Shown: positions 11,101-20,940, counted from the first letter of the stretch. The stretch: 64,000 nucleotides of DNA from Gimesia sp. (GCA_002706765.1 PAJV01000016.1:250148-314147), one strand, 5' to 3'. Notes: a model not told the origin generated them from the letters alone. A program made the numbers and translations.

Positions 11101-11930
11101 TCGCTGCGAAGATGTTCTGCGTATTCATTAATGGAATCGAACTGCTGCATCAGCAGTCGACGCTGAATCCGCCGGCCCACGGTACTCGCTTTATAGTGGG
11201 AAAAATCGATACCATATTCACTGTGCAACAAACCGAAGATCAGCTCCACGCCTTCATCAATCGGCTTCATCTTCGTGGAGTCTGAATTGCCACTTCCATC
11301 TTTAAACGTCACATGCTGCAGGATCGCATCGGAAATTTCACCGGGTTTCAGAATCAGATCCACCACTCCCGTTTCTCGCGCGGAAAGGGGCATTCCATCG
11401 AACTTCGCTGTTTCGGCACTTTCACAGATCACCAGGCCACCGGCTTCATGCACATTGCGAATTCCCCGCGATCCGTCGCTGCCACTGCCGGAGAGAACCA
11501 CCGCGATTGCCTGTGCTCCCGCTTCCTGTGCCAGGGAACGAAAAAAATGATCGATGGGTAACGTCAGCGTTTCTTTTGGCTCTTTATCACGCAAGCGGAA
11601 ACGACCATCGGCGAGAATCGCTTCTTTCTTCGGGGGGATCAGGTAAATCCGATCCGGCGAAATTGCCAGGCCATCTTCCGCCTGCTGAATGGGGATCTGC
11701 GTGCGGCGGGCCAGCAGTTCATCCATTACACTCTTGAAATCGGGAGACAGATGCTGCACTACCACAAAAGCCATCCCGCTGTCGACCGGGACTTTTGCAA
11801 ATAATTCTTCGAGCGACTCCAGACCGCCTGCCGAAGCGCCTACACCGACAATGGGAAATCCGAGAGTTTCATTGATTGGTTTCGCATCCCTGACACCCTC
11901 TTCCAGCCTGGAACTGTCTTCGATATCCAT
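8175..11930 (-). CDS. CheB-CheR-PAS hybrid sensor histidine kinase/response regulator
   Basis: This is a 1,251-residue multidomain signalling protein. The N-terminus is a CheB methylesterase ([10 protein letters not shown] with the Ser nucleophile, VVVQHLSPD His, [10 protein letters not shown] Asp) without its usual receiver. A CheR methyltransferase follows ([31 protein letters not shown]). Next come a Glu-rich coiled coil of EELxxxNEEL repeats, a PAS domain, HisKA with H-box [10 protein letters not shown], an HATPase ([21 protein letters not shown]) and a C-terminal receiver ([11 protein letters not shown]). Such CheBR-kinase fusions are known in many bacteria. They probably sense a signal through PAS and pass phosphate to another receiver. 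No chemoreceptor gene is visible nearby. Confidence 0.93.
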   Translation of the reverse strand: MDIEDSSRLEEGVRDAKPINETLGFPIVGVGASAGGLESLEELFAKVPVDSGMAFVVVQHLSPDFKSVMDELLARRTQIPIQQAEDGLAISPDRIYLIPPKKEAILADGRFRLRDKEPKETLTLPIDHFFRSLAQEAGAQAIAVVLSGSGSDGSRGIRNVHEAGGLVICESAETAKFDGMPLSARETGVVDLILKPGEISDAILQHVTFKDGSGNSDSTKMKPIDEGVELIFGLLHSEYGIDFSHYKASTVGRRIQRRLLMQQFDSINEYAEHLRSDPQELNSLYLDLLIGVTRFFRDPEAYEKLEKTIIPDIISKRGRDEEIRIWVAGCATGEEAYSLAILFHEQLEALNRPVNVKIFATDVHKASLELAGAGKYKEESFKEVSESRLNRYFMRTRNGFAVDPDLRKMIVFAPHNVLRDAPFTKLDLISCRNLLIYFQPRAQKRALSLFHFGLKTGGILLLGPSESPGELIDEFDVIDGHWKLYHKRRDIRLPADIRGPLTHTHLTSTKIDGMQGNGNPLKSRDLPDASLMGAYDWVLANHMPAAILFNDRHELLHVFGEAEQFMKIRKGRPSHDVLDLFEDDLRTALLGAIQSTKNELVPVRYRGLRVNSGSAEGIYNVTVEPVENKHASSQQLLVTFQRMGVTSSTQQPVQEVSAEEIGSQRLSQDRINTLEIELQHSKENLQATVEELETSNEELQAANEELIASNEELQSTNEELHSVNEELYTVNAEYQNKINDLTDMTSDMDSLMESTDVATIFLDQELCIRKFTPQIGQVFKLMSQDTGRCIDSFAHHIDRPGLIRDIRGVLKTGEVLEEEVQDHTGRWMYMRVLPYRSKREMKGVVLTLIDINVIKQAQHSLSKAVKNREQFLAMLSHELRNPISAVYSASHLLSTKQNDPEVVKKTISVILRQAAHMAHLLDDLLDVSRMTQDKLELRRQRMNLRNSIQEAIESMQPLIDRQGQNLVVELDQGPFPVYGDPDRLRQVIINLLDNAIKYSNPNGEIRLKVSSEGDSALLQLSDEGEGISEEMMKTIFEPFKQSHQTRVHHDGGMGVGLSLVKFIIDGHDGRIQVKSEGIGKGSEFTIWLPLLSGSPKKTVDEEVESEVQLPGGSKTLKQKPYKKIEQVVVIEDQQDNREMLQSLLKVEGYDVRTAEDGEAGLRAILQSPPDAAVIDLGLPIMHGYDIARQVRSKLGEEIFLIALTGYGQTDDIEEACQAGFNEYLVKPLNLDRLLSLLQGTPDDEDKDSDQD

Positions 11931-12633
11931 AACCTCTGTCCCATCTCTCTGAGTCGATGATATAAACCCGCTCTGTTATGATTGTTACACTGACTCCCCA
12001 AGCGTCAAGCCGACCATTTGTCATGTAAATATTCTGATTCATTCAGCAAATCAGATCATTTCCACATATAGCAGGCCAATCTGTCGGATCGTTATGCAGT
12101 TTTGTCGCACCCGTAGAGAGAAAGCCCCTTCGATTCAGTTTAGTCCCTGTATTCAGCACTGCACCGTATCCTGATTTTGCGAACAACCAGAGTCTGATCA
12201 CGACAATGAGACTGGCCGTTTTACGGGAATATGTCCAAAGCCATTTGGACCGAATACATTCGTTCGAGAAACACGAAGGTCAAATGCGATGCGTTCTAAG
12301 ATGTCACCGCGGAACTGATTTCTCTCTGTTCTCATACCTCACAGGTGCAACAACGCACTGAGATTTCATGCAAGTGCAACATTCCGCTGATCATGAAACA
12401 ACCGAACAGGAACTGGAATGCAACCGTTGACTTAACACGATTCTGTAACAGAATCCCGTTCCGCAGGATTTGTCGCTTCTACTTAAATAGTGTAGACTGC
12501 GTGCAGAATCCCGGGAGAGTGCCTCGTTTTTCACTCCGGGATGACAGCGAACACCAGACGAAATTAACTGTTTATCAGCCGGAAACAGATCCCCGCGCAT
12601 CTGAATTCCGTTGAATGGAATGGATACAATCAG
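11931..12633. other. Long divergent intergenic region upstream of the CheBR hybrid and mgtE
   Basis: About 700 bases lie between divergent genes. The only distinct structure I see is a 17-bp palindrome near 12439 (listed separately). The short ORFs here look like chance. No M-box or other magnesium riboswitch was recognised upstream of mgtE, though one cannot be excluded by eye. Confidence 0.45.
12439..12455. promoter_or_regulatory. 17-bp palindrome, candidate operator upstream of mgtE
   Basis: GATTCTGTAACAGAATC is a perfect 8-bp inverted repeat around one central base, of a size typical for a dimeric repressor site. A possible -35 (TTGACT, 12427-12432) begins 12 bases upstream, so the palindrome would cover the spacer and -10 zone. 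The pairing with mgtE is by position only; the start codon is about 180 bases downstream. Confidence 0.35.
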
Positions 12634-14025
12634 ATGAATCAGCCGGATGAACCAACAGAAAACCTGGCAGTCGAACAGCCTGATGCCTGGGAACAGCTGG
12701 AGCAGATCGTCGCCGCCGGAGACCCGGATGCCGCCCATACGTTTCTGAAGGAACTCCCTCCCGGCGAAGATGCGCGAATCATGGCGCAGCTGTCGGAGAC
12801 GGAGCAGCATGAGTTTATCGCTTTGCTGGATGATGAAAACGCCGCACGGCTGATGGAGTCGCTGCCGGAGATGCAGGCCGGTCAACTGCTTTCCAGCTTG
12901 CCTCCCGAACAGGCCGCTCACATCTTTGACGAGATGAACAGTGACGAGCAGGTCGACCTGCTGGATCAGCTCACCGAAGCCCAGTCGGAAGCCATCCTGG
13001 AAGAGATGGATCCGGAAGAAGCCGAGAACGTTCGTTTTCTGTCCAAGTACAATCGGCTTTGTGCCGGGGGCTTGATGATCACCGAACTGCTCTCCTTCCA
13101 GGAGACGGAAACGGTGGACGATGTCGTTTCCGATCTCCGTAAGAATGCCGAGAAGTACGCCGAGTACAACGTGCAATATATTTATGTCATCAACGCCGAT
13201 CTGCAACTGGTGGGCGTACTGCGACTCCGCGATCTGCTGATGGCACCGCCGGGCCGCAAGCTTTCCAGAATGATGATCGCCAATCCACACAGTTTTCCCG
13301 ATATGACCCCGCTTCAGGACCTGTTGCATTTTTTCGATGCCCACCCGCTGTTTGGTCTGCCTGTCGTCGATGAAAACAAGGTCCTGGTCGGCGTCGTCCG
13401 TCGCGAAGATGTCGAAGCCGCCAGCGAAGAACTGGCTGGAAAAACGTTCCTGCGATTCGCGGGGATTATGGGCGGGGAAGAACTCCGCAGTCTGCCTCTC
13501 AAAACGCGCAGCGCGCGGCGTCTGTCGTGGCTCAGTATTAATATCCTGTTGAATATCGTCGCCGCGAGTATCATCGCCATGTACGAAGAGACGCTCTCCA
13601 GCGTGATCGCGCTGGCGGTGTTCCTGCCCATCGTATCCGACATGAGTGGCTGCAGCGGTAACCAGGCCATCGCGGTCAGCACGCGCGAACTCGTGCTCGG
13701 CGTCATTCGCCCCAGCGACTGGCTGCACGTCTTCCGCAAGGAATTCGGACTGGGAATTGTCAACGGCCTCGCACTCGGCATTTTACTGGGAGGGGTCGCT
13801 TATATCTGGAAAGGCAATGCCTACCTGGGCCTGGTCATCGGCGGCGCGCTGGCGTTAAACACGCTGATGGCGGTCTGCCTGGGTGCGTTGATTCCCCTGC
13901 TGCTGAAAGGCTTCAAAATGGATCCCGCCCTCGCCTCCGGCCCGATCCTGACCACCCTCACCGACATGTGCGGCTTCTTCCTCGTCCTCTCCTTCGCCCA
14001 GGCCCTGCTCCCCTGGCTGATTTGA
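12634..14025 (+). CDS. mgtE: Magnesium transporter MgtE
   Basis: The 463-residue protein matches the MgtE layout. An acidic N-terminal superhelical domain is built of repeats such as LMESLPEMQAGQLLSSLPPE. Two CBS domains follow (around residues 140-265, ending VVDENKVLVGVVRRED). The C-terminal channel domain has about five membrane helices; SDMSGCSGNQAIAVSTREL holds the conserved region that lines the Mg2+ path in known MgtE. In this family the cytosolic domain closes the pore when Mg2+ is high. Length is normal (~450). A long antisense ORF overlaps it but is a codon-bias shadow. Confidence 0.95.
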   Translation: MNQPDEPTENLAVEQPDAWEQLEQIVAAGDPDAAHTFLKELPPGEDARIMAQLSETEQHEFIALLDDENAARLMESLPEMQAGQLLSSLPPEQAAHIFDEMNSDEQVDLLDQLTEAQSEAILEEMDPEEAENVRFLSKYNRLCAGGLMITELLSFQETETVDDVVSDLRKNAEKYAEYNVQYIYVINADLQLVGVLRLRDLLMAPPGRKLSRMMIANPHSFPDMTPLQDLLHFFDAHPLFGLPVVDENKVLVGVVRREDVEAASEELAGKTFLRFAGIMGGEELRSLPLKTRSARRLSWLSINILLNIVAASIIAMYEETLSSVIALAVFLPIVSDMSGCSGNQAIAVSTRELVLGVIRPSDWLHVFRKEFGLGIVNGLALGILLGGVAYIWKGNAYLGLVIGGALALNTLMAVCLGALIPLLLKGFKMDPALASGPILTTLTDMCGFFLVLSFAQALLPWLI

Positions 14026-14200
14026 GAAGCAGAAGAAAGGCTGAATACAAGCAAGTCGGAAGAAATCCCGATCACAATCTCAACATCCAGAAAGATTTGT
14101 TTTTCGTTCTGAGTCCAGATAAAATTTGTTCTGTTGTTCTGAATGTTCTCGAGAACATAACGAATCCAAAACATCGCGGTTTTAAATCTGGATCACCAGT

Positions 14201-14581
14201 GTGAACGAAGAAGTCCGGAAAGCCATTCAGGAATTGAACGATCGCAATCAGCGGATCACAGAAATCCTGGATCTGCTGGGAACCCGTTTCAGCAATTCCG
14301 AAGCTGAAGTTGATCACATCCGTAAGTTGACCAGGAGCCTGCTGATCGATCTGGAAATAGACGCCAAAGCAGGTAAAGCGGTTCGGCGTCCCAATGGCAT
14401 TCCCAATCCATGCCGGGAAGATTTTGTTCCTCCCGCCTACCAGGCATATTGGGTCCTGTATTTTCAACTCGATCTGGAAAAGCACCCTATTGAAAACAAC
14501 TGGCCCGAAGCCCTCTCCATGGCCCAAATTTTTCTTGAGAGCGAACTGATGTTCCTGGAGCACCGCAACCAGGGTTCATAA
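14201..14581 (+). CDS. Hypothetical protein
   Basis: A 126-residue ORF starts at GTG and reads into sequence with normal coding character (MNEEVRKAIQELNDRNQRI...). The first ~60 residues are charged and probably helical. The second half is rich in aromatics (PPAYQAYWVLYFQLDLEK). I do not recognise a family. No signal peptide or membrane segment is visible. It ends 8 bp before the tRNA-Thr 3'-fragment repeat, so it lies just outside the proposed island boundary. There is no strong ribosome site, and the start is uncertain. Confidence 0.6.
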   Translation: MNEEVRKAIQELNDRNQRITEILDLLGTRFSNSEAEVDHIRKLTRSLLIDLEIDAKAGKAVRRPNGIPNPCREDFVPPAYQAYWVLYFQLDLEKHPIENNWPEALSMAQIFLESELMFLEHRNQGS

Positions 14582-14588
14582 ACAGCAG

Positions 14589-14640
14589 AGAAAAAGAGCC
14601 GCCGAGGAGAGTCGAACTCCTGACCTGCGCATTACGAATG
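14589..14640 (-). repeat. Direct repeat of the tRNA-Thr 3' portion (attachment-site-like remnant)
   Basis: These 52 bases match 21561-21612 with one mismatch. On the minus strand they include the last 44 nt of tRNA-Thr(CGT), from the anticodon loop to the discriminator, plus 8 bases of downstream flank. The 5' half of the tRNA is missing, so this is not a functional tRNA. An intact tRNA at one end and a 3' fragment in the same orientation at the other is the pattern left by an integrase using a tRNA 3' end as attachment site. Confidence 0.85.
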
Positions 14641-14670
14641 GATGAAGACGCGCCAACTATAAACCAACCA

Positions 14671-14715
14671 GACACCAACCGCTAATTATACAGGCGTTTG
14701 GTGTCTTTTCTTTTT
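14671..14715 (+). terminator. Rho-independent terminator-like hairpin
   Basis: GACACCAACCGC (14671-14682) pairs with GGCGTTTGGTGTC (14693-14705) around a short AT-rich loop, with one mismatch. A T-rich tract (TTTTCTTTTT) follows on the plus strand. It would stop rightward transcription from the mgtE side before the convergent DUF3147 gene. Confidence 0.6.
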
Positions 14716-14809
14716 GTCCGGCTGACTGTTAATGAGTGGTTGATTGGCATTTGGATGCGGGTGCAGGTGACGTTTTTGGAGACACTCACTATTCACACAA
14801 CTATTTTAA

Positions 14810-15154
14810 TTATTGAATGCCGATTTTCTTCAGACAGAATATCATTCCCAGGTAAAATCCGACCATCACCACAGTCGAAATCCCGAAGCTCGCACTAAAG
14901 CCGACGCCTTTTTTCAATAGGATCGGCAGTAAAACAAAGAAGGAGAGCGAAGGCAGGACCAGCCAGAAGATATTTCGGGACAGTTCAGAGACTTTGTCAG
15001 TATTCCCCGTATCGATGTAGAGCCAGATCATGCCCAGGAAGGAGACCAGCGGCAGAGAAGCGAGGGCACCGCCTACTAGAGAACTGCGTTTGGAGATTTC
15101 GGATACCGCGACCACCAGTAACGCTGTTAAAGCAATCTTAAAAAAATAATACAT
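14810..15154 (-). CDS. DUF3147-like small membrane protein
   Basis: This 114-residue protein is almost entirely hydrophobic, with about four transmembrane helices. It begins MYYFFKIALTALLVVAVSEI followed by SKRSSLVGGALASLPLVSFL, the pattern I associate with DUF3147. The biochemical function of the family is not known. It is the distal gene on the same strand as the metal-efflux cassette, 125 bp after the small lipoprotein, and lies inside the proposed tRNA-bounded island. It may be part of the cassette or separate cargo. Confidence 0.8.
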   Translation of the reverse strand: MYYFFKIALTALLVVAVSEISKRSSLVGGALASLPLVSFLGMIWLYIDTGNTDKVSELSRNIFWLVLPSLSFFVLLPILLKKGVGFSASFGISTVVMVGFYLGMIFCLKKIGIQ

Positions 15155-15279
15155 GGCCTGCTATCCCCTTTCAGTTGTTGATGCGTGGCGCTCAAGTCCT
15201 TCTGTGCCCCCTCTGGCCACCGCTAGAGTGATTTACAAAAGCGATGACCAGCCAGGAGACCAGATACTTACGGGGCAAA

Positions 15280-15777
15280 TTATTCCTGGAACTCGCCCTG
15301 TGAGGGTTTACCATCAATTTCGCCCAGCACGGTTCCGGCAAAGTCAGCGACATTGCCAATCCCGGGGTCAGTTCCGACAAATTTGGCAGCTTTCCCATCT
15401 GTCGGATCCTGAGGGACCATTTTCACGGTCATCGCAGGCACTACTTTTCCTTCTGCGGTCTTTGTTTCCTTGATCGACAGTGTCAGCTCTTTCGCGGCAA
15501 CCGGTGCAGGAGATTTCTCATCTGCTCCCAGAAAGAGAATCGTACATTCATGCCTGGGGTGATCGACTGTGAATTCCGCATGGTACTTACCCAGATCAAA
15601 GACGACCCCGCCATTCGGGCCGGTCCCATGCGAATGAGCATCGGCATGGCTCTCTTCTGTCTGTGCTGCTGGCGGTGGAGTTGTCTCCTTCGAAGCAGAG
15701 TCTGTGCTGCCTTTATCTGCACAGCCTGTCACAAACAGAGCAGCAAACAGTAAGCCAGAGATTTTCAAGTTCTTCAT
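15280..15777 (-). CDS. Small lipoprotein of the metal-efflux operon
   Basis: I chose the ATG at 15777 (MKNLKISGLLFAALFVTGC) because AAGGAAAAC precedes it. The longer ORF start at 15813 overlaps the efflux pump gene. LFVTGC is a lipobox, so the mature protein should be lipid-anchored. Residues ~40-75 contain HADAHSHGTGPNGG and GKYHAEFTVDHPRHE, a His-rich metal-binding-like patch. The C-terminal half repeats secreted-domain motifs (FVGTDPGIGNVADFAGTV). Its place directly after cusA suggests a periplasmic metal-binding accessory. No enzyme motif is visible. Confidence 0.8.
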   Translation of the reverse strand: MKNLKISGLLFAALFVTGCADKGSTDSASKETTPPPAAQTEESHADAHSHGTGPNGGVVFDLGKYHAEFTVDHPRHECTILFLGADEKSPAPVAAKELTLSIKETKTAEGKVVPAMTVKMVPQDPTDGKAAKFVGTDPGIGNVADFAGTVLGEIDGKPSQGEFQE

Positions 15778-15809
15778 TTTGTTTTCCTTTTCTTCTTCAG
15801 AGAAATCAA

Positions 15810-18800
15810 TCAAGAGTTTTGTTGTGAAGCAGCCAGCAGCAGTTCTTCGTCAGAACATTCACTGCGGACCAGTCGTTCGGCGTCCTTGCCCGAGAATTTC
15901 CAGAACAGTCCGGGGTGGATAAAAAATTCACAGAAAGTAGAGGTCACCAGTCCTCCCAGGATGACGGTCGCTACCGGGTAGAGTATTTCCAGTCCCGGTT
16001 TATTGCCACCAACCACCAGCGGGATGAGTGCGATCCCGGCTGTCAATGCAGTCATCAGCACCGGAGCTAACCTCTCCAGGCTGCCCCGCAGTACCATTTC
16101 GGGTGAGAATGCTTCGCCTTCTGCTTCCATTAAATGGAAATAATGTGTTACCAGCAGAATACCGTTACGGACGGCAATGCCGCCCAGCGACACAAAGCCG
16201 ACCATGCTGGCAACCGTGAGAGTCTGGTCTGTTATGACCAGCGCGAAGACCCCTCCAATGAAAGCCGTGGGTATGGCATTCAGGATCTGAAACGTGATCC
16301 GGGCAGAGGGATAGAGCATCATCAGTACAATAAAGATACCGGCAACAGAGACGGCAGCCAGAATCGTAATCAGGAGTGTGGCAGAACGCTGTGCTTCAAA
16401 CTGCCCCCCGAACTCCACAAAATAGCCGGTGGGCAAGTTAACCTGTTCACGCACCTGTTTTTCAATCTCAACCACGGTGCTGGCCAGATCGCGTCCTGAT
16501 ACATTACAGCGGATTGTTTGTCGCCTGCGGACATTTTCGCGGTTGATCAGATTGGGTCCACTGGCGGAAGCAGGGAAGTCTGCCAGTTCCCGCAAACGGA
16601 TCTGTCCTCTGTTATCGGGAAGTTCGAGTCGCAACTCCCCCAGATTATACGGGTCAGATCGATACGGTTCGTCGAGTTTGATGACCAGGTCGAATCGCCG
16701 CTGTCCCTCCAGTACCTGCGAGACCGCTTCCCCCTTTAATGCGGTCTCCACAAAATCAGCAACATATTCGCGACTCAGCCCAAAGAAGGCCAGCTCGTCC
16801 GGCCTCAGAACGACATGCAGTTCATCGACCCGTTCCTGGGGATCGATAATGGGCGGTGTCACACCGGGAATGTCGGTGATCGCATCGCGGACGTCTCCTG
16901 CCAGATCGCGGAGTTTATCCAGATCGTCTCCATACAGCTTGATTCCGACCTGTGCTTTGACTCCGGACAGCATATGACTGATGAGGTGAGACAGCGGCTG
17001 TTCCGCTTCAATCCCCACTCCGGGGACATTCGTTTTCAGATCGGAGAGCAGCGTCTCCAGAAATTTGTCCCGCTGGTAATCTGCCTCCGGATTCATTGTC
17101 AGGATATATTCTCCGACGTTGACCGGTTGGGCATGCTCATCACGTTCAGCACGACCGGTGCGGCGGAAAAAGTGTAAAATCGGACCGCTGGGATTGTTCT
17201 TTGACTTCTGCATTTTCACCAGTTGGGCATCGATCAGTGAAGACGCTTCATTTGAAGCTTTCAACGAAGATCCTCCCGGCAGGGTAACGTTGATCTGCAC
17301 ACTGCCTTCATCGAATTTCGGAAGAAAGTCTGCTCCCAGTTTGGAGAGTTCCCAGACACTGACGCCAACCAGGGCCCAGGTCAGAATCAGTAAGACTCCT
17401 GCCCGCCGCATACTGAACCGGATCAGAAAACCGGCGCCCCATTTCAGTATTCGCAACAGACGCCCATCCTGATGATCGTGGGTAGCTTTGGCCTGGGGCA
17501 GCAGGTAATAGGACAGCACGGGTGTCACACTCAGCGAGACCAGCAGAGATGCCAGGATGGAAACAATATAGGCCACTCCCAAAGGGACAAACAGACGCCC
17601 TTCCACTCCCGATAAGGCAAACAGGGGCATGAAAGCGAGCACTACTACTGCGGTTCCAAAGATAATCGCAGAACGGATTTCCCGGCTGGCGTCAAAAACG
17701 ACAACAATGGCAGGTTTCGGATCAGGACTTAAGTTGTTTTCTCCCAGGCGGCGAAAAATATTTTCTACGTCTACAATCGCATCGTCGACGAGTTCACCAA
17801 TGGCGACCGCAATTCCTCCCAGAGTCATCACATTGATCGAGAGTTCGACGCCCGTGATCAGACCGACGATCCGGAAAACGAGAGTTGTGATAACCAGCGA
17901 TAAAGGGATGGCCGTCAGTGTGATGAACGTCGTACGCAGATTCAGCAGAAACAGGAACAGCACGATCACCACGAGCACAGCACCAATCACCAGGGCTTCT
18001 TCGACATAGTAAATGCCCCGGTCAATAAAGCTTTTGAGTTTGAACAGCTTCGTATTGATGACGATGTCAGCGGGCAGTGACACCTCCGCATCCTGTAACG
18101 CAGCCATCACGTCGTCAGTCAGTTTTCTGGTGTCTGCGTGGGGCTGTTTGACAATCGTAATGACGACTCCTGCCTGTCCATCAATACTCGCATCACCCCG
18201 TTTCGGAGCAGGTCCTTCTTCGATTCGCGCCACGTCATTCAGCAATACGGCACGATCCCCGTTCATTTTGACGGGAGCCTTGCGCAATTCTTCCAGCACA
18301 TCATTCGTCAGCGCCCCCAAGCGTCCAATGACCCTTACCGGACGTTCTGTCTGGCCGCTAAGGATAAATCCGCCACTGGTATTCAGATTGTTTGCCTGGA
18401 CCGCAGCCTCTACCTGCTGCAGCGAAACGTTATATTCCTGCAGCTTGATGGGGTCTACCAGAACCTGATACTGTTTTTCATCGCCTCCCATGACTATGAC
18501 TTCTGCAATGCCGCTCAATTTGAGTAATCGCGGTCTGATGAGCCAGTCTGCCGTGGTACGCAGGTCCATCCGTTCTTCCAGGGGAGTCGGGAACACGACG
18601 TCATAGGATCGTTTATTCCAGACAAATGAAACCTGCCTGCCGAGATCTGCCGGTTCCCAATCTGGATTCTGAACCTGCACTTTCTGCCACAAGTCGGGAT
18701 CGTTGCGATTCACTGGATTCCAGACAGTCAGGACAGGCTTTCCCTCTTTACCGGTACGTTCCGCCAATAAGCCTGTCTGTCCAATCGGCGTCAGCGTTCC

Positions 18801-19250
18801 TCCTTGCGGTCCTTTGCGACGATGAACTCCTACATGTAGAATCTGCCCCATAATGGAGGCCTGGGGAGTCATGATCGGGCGGATGCCCGGTGGCATGGGG
18901 ACGTTTGCCAGGCGTTCCGAGACAATCTGCCGGGCATAGCGTGGTTCAGTCTGCCAGCTGAACTCAATATAAATGACGTTCATGCCCTGGCTGGACTGGC
19001 TGCGAACATCTTCGACTCCGTTTGCTCCCAGGATGGCTGTTTCGATGGGATAAGTGATCAGGGTTTCGACCTCTTCCGACGACATGCCGGGGCACTCTGT
19101 CAGAATAACGACGCGCGGGCGATCAAGATCGGGAAAAACGTCGATGGGCAATGTGGTGGTCAGGTAACCGCCGTATGCCAGGATGACAATACAGGCAGCC
19201 AGCACCAGGCTGCGATGGGTCAACGAAAGTCGGATAATGGAATTAAGCAC
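15810..19250 (-). CDS. Heavy-metal efflux RND permease (CusA/CzcA family)
   Basis: The 1,146-residue inner-membrane pump starts MLNSIIRLSLTHRSLVLAA, as the family does. It has TTLPIDVFPDL and, in the fourth helix, GELVDDAIVDVENI, the acidic proton-relay signature of heavy-metal RND pumps. ISHMLSGVKAQVGIKLYG matches the periplasmic cleft region where CusA carries a metal-binding Met. It exports monovalent or divalent metal with an adaptor and an outer-membrane channel; no TolC-type gene is in the cassette. An insert of about 85 residues (roughly 143-228) in the first porter domain makes it longer than usual CusA/CzcA (~1,040-1,070). The upstream adaptor gene ends 9 bp before it. Confidence 0.94.
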   Translation of the reverse strand: MLNSIIRLSLTHRSLVLAACIVILAYGGYLTTTLPIDVFPDLDRPRVVILTECPGMSSEEVETLITYPIETAILGANGVEDVRSQSSQGMNVIYIEFSWQTEPRYARQIVSERLANVPMPPGIRPIMTPQASIMGQILHVGVHRRKGPQGGTLTPIGQTGLLAERTGKEGKPVLTVWNPVNRNDPDLWQKVQVQNPDWEPADLGRQVSFVWNKRSYDVVFPTPLEERMDLRTTADWLIRPRLLKLSGIAEVIVMGGDEKQYQVLVDPIKLQEYNVSLQQVEAAVQANNLNTSGGFILSGQTERPVRVIGRLGALTNDVLEELRKAPVKMNGDRAVLLNDVARIEEGPAPKRGDASIDGQAGVVITIVKQPHADTRKLTDDVMAALQDAEVSLPADIVINTKLFKLKSFIDRGIYYVEEALVIGAVLVVIVLFLFLLNLRTTFITLTAIPLSLVITTLVFRIVGLITGVELSINVMTLGGIAVAIGELVDDAIVDVENIFRRLGENNLSPDPKPAIVVVFDASREIRSAIIFGTAVVVLAFMPLFALSGVEGRLFVPLGVAYIVSILASLLVSLSVTPVLSYYLLPQAKATHDHQDGRLLRILKWGAGFLIRFSMRRAGVLLILTWALVGVSVWELSKLGADFLPKFDEGSVQINVTLPGGSSLKASNEASSLIDAQLVKMQKSKNNPSGPILHFFRRTGRAERDEHAQPVNVGEYILTMNPEADYQRDKFLETLLSDLKTNVPGVGIEAEQPLSHLISHMLSGVKAQVGIKLYGDDLDKLRDLAGDVRDAITDIPGVTPPIIDPQERVDELHVVLRPDELAFFGLSREYVADFVETALKGEAVSQVLEGQRRFDLVIKLDEPYRSDPYNLGELRLELPDNRGQIRLRELADFPASASGPNLINRENVRRRQTIRCNVSGRDLASTVVEIEKQVREQVNLPTGYFVEFGGQFEAQRSATLLITILAAVSVAGIFIVLMMLYPSARITFQILNAIPTAFIGGVFALVITDQTLTVASMVGFVSLGGIAVRNGILLVTHYFHLMEAEGEAFSPEMVLRGSLERLAPVLMTALTAGIALIPLVVGGNKPGLEILYPVATVILGGLVTSTFCEFFIHPGLFWKFSGKDAERLVRSECSDEELLLAASQQNS

Positions 19251-19259
19251 GGCGTTCCC

Positions 19260-20699
19260 CTATTTCCCTTCATCTTCGTTTTTATGAAGACTGCCGTCCG
19301 CGTGGATGTGGTAGCCTTCCGGCAGGTCATCCCCGGAAGATGATTTCAGCATGCGGTTCAACTGTTCGGCAGATCCCTGGACAACAAACGAACCGGGAGT
19401 GAGCGAGCCATCATTGGCAATAACGGTATGCCGTCGATCTCGCTCCAGCACCCGTACCGGTTTCCGATTGAAGGTGTTGACATTCTGGGTGAAGACATAG
19501 GCCTCTGCGCCTTCCCGGGCAACGGCGTCTGCCGGAAGAACGAATACGTTGTCCAGTTTTTCTATACGTATCAACAGACGGACTTTCTGACCGGGACGAA
19601 AACGCCAGAGAACCTGAGTCTGTCCATCCTGATTCACAACGCGGGACTGATTTTCCAATGGCATGCGGAATGAAAAAGTACGATTTACCGGATCGATCAC
19701 ATTCGAGAGGTATTGAATCGGAAACCGCTGATTGACGGCGGGCCAGTCAGAAGAAGCGTGTTCCTGGAAGTCGACTTCAACCAGCCATCCTTCTTCCACA
19801 CTTCGTTCCAGCAGTTGCGTTTCATCCCGAAATGCACGCCCTTCGATCGCTAACATCCGATGGTTTGCCAACAGACACAACATCTGGCCTGTTCTGACCT
19901 GCTGTCCCAGATCAACCTTGCACTCCTGGACCTCGAAGGTCAGAGACTCTTCCCGTTTGACTGTATCCCCTGTTGACTGCATCTCGACAGAAGCTTTCGG
20001 AGAGCCGGTTTTATCAGTTTGATCGGGAACAATAATATTTAGCTCTTTGACGAATTTTCCCGTCGCGATTTCGCTCAACTGCTGAGTTGTAAACCCCCGG
20101 CTCAGCAATTCCTGTCGATAGCCTTTGATGGCTGCATTCAGTCGCTTTATCTCATTGGCGACTTCAATAATCAACGAGCCGGGAACAGCCCCTGCGGAAG
20201 CTTCCAGCCGCTTCTTTTTGGCTTCCGCCAACGTGATGTTCTGAGTGTCTTTAAACAGATTGGTCTGAGTCTGCTGTAACGTTTCACTGAGAATACGGAT
20301 GGTATAAAGCACTTCTCCTGGGAGGACGGTATCACCCGGGTAATAATTCATTTTTTCCAGAACACCGTCGACGGGTGAAATGACTCCCCGATCACTGCGC
20401 CCGGGCCGATCCACAACCATTCCCGGAACCTGTAGTGTTTTCCAGTAGGTCTCGGGCAGAACAGATTTGACCTGCAGCCCCAGATTGGAAATCGCCTGAT
20501 CGGAGAGGACGATCTTTTCCTGATCTGGAGCTTTTTTATTATCGGCCTGTTTCGTAGCCGCTGCCTGACGGCGCGAATTATCAGACGGTTTTTGCATTAG
20601 CAGCGGCATCCAGTGATCGCGCAATAGAAATCCTGCTACGATCAACACAACGAGAGCGATCCCCAGAGTGGGCTTTATCGACTGACCAGATATCTTCAT
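19260..20699 (-). CDS. Metal-efflux RND periplasmic adaptor (CusB/CzcB family)
   Basis: The 479-residue membrane-fusion protein has an N-terminal membrane anchor (PTLGIALVVLIVAGFLL). A lipoyl-like half follows (GVISPVDGVLEKMNYYPGDTVLPGEVLYTI), then a coiled-coil hairpin (residues ~145-200). The second lipoyl half and beta-barrel include GQQVRTGQMLCLL. It links the RND pump to an outer-membrane channel. It lies 9 bp upstream of the pump gene on the same strand, so translation is probably coupled. CusB-like metal-binding Met residues cannot be assigned with confidence from reading alone. Confidence 0.92.
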   Translation of the reverse strand: MKISGQSIKPTLGIALVVLIVAGFLLRDHWMPLLMQKPSDNSRRQAAATKQADNKKAPDQEKIVLSDQAISNLGLQVKSVLPETYWKTLQVPGMVVDRPGRSDRGVISPVDGVLEKMNYYPGDTVLPGEVLYTIRILSETLQQTQTNLFKDTQNITLAEAKKKRLEASAGAVPGSLIIEVANEIKRLNAAIKGYRQELLSRGFTTQQLSEIATGKFVKELNIIVPDQTDKTGSPKASVEMQSTGDTVKREESLTFEVQECKVDLGQQVRTGQMLCLLANHRMLAIEGRAFRDETQLLERSVEEGWLVEVDFQEHASSDWPAVNQRFPIQYLSNVIDPVNRTFSFRMPLENQSRVVNQDGQTQVLWRFRPGQKVRLLIRIEKLDNVFVLPADAVAREGAEAYVFTQNVNTFNRKPVRVLERDRRHTVIANDGSLTPGSFVVQGSAEQLNRMLKSSSGDDLPEGYHIHADGSLHKNEDEGK

Positions 20700-20940
20700 G
20701 ACTGTCCTTAATGCGTTCGCGGCTCGGTACGGTTATTTTCCGTTTTCTCCGTGTCGCGAGATCAGCTGGCATCAGAAAATGAGATATTTTCCGACGACAG
20801 AGTGGACAATGGATTGTGAGAACTTTTCGCTGCTTTACGGGAAAAATGCCCCGGATAGCAGTGAAAAAGACTTGACGCCAGAAGCAGAGGCAGGACAACC
20901 AGTCTCTGGATTAAGACTGTTGCCGCCTGTTAAGTCATGC

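Noticed and set aside
12500-12633. M-box magnesium riboswitch before mgtE
   Set aside because: No matching conserved stems were recognised; position alone is not evidence.
12391-13728. 445-codon minus-strand ORF opposite mgtE
   Set aside because: It mirrors the codon pattern of mgtE, has low-complexity His/Gln-rich sequence and no domain; mgtE is certain.
14597-14640. Second tRNA-Thr gene
   Set aside because: Only the 3' 44 nt are present; no acceptor 5' strand or D-arm, so it is a fragment.
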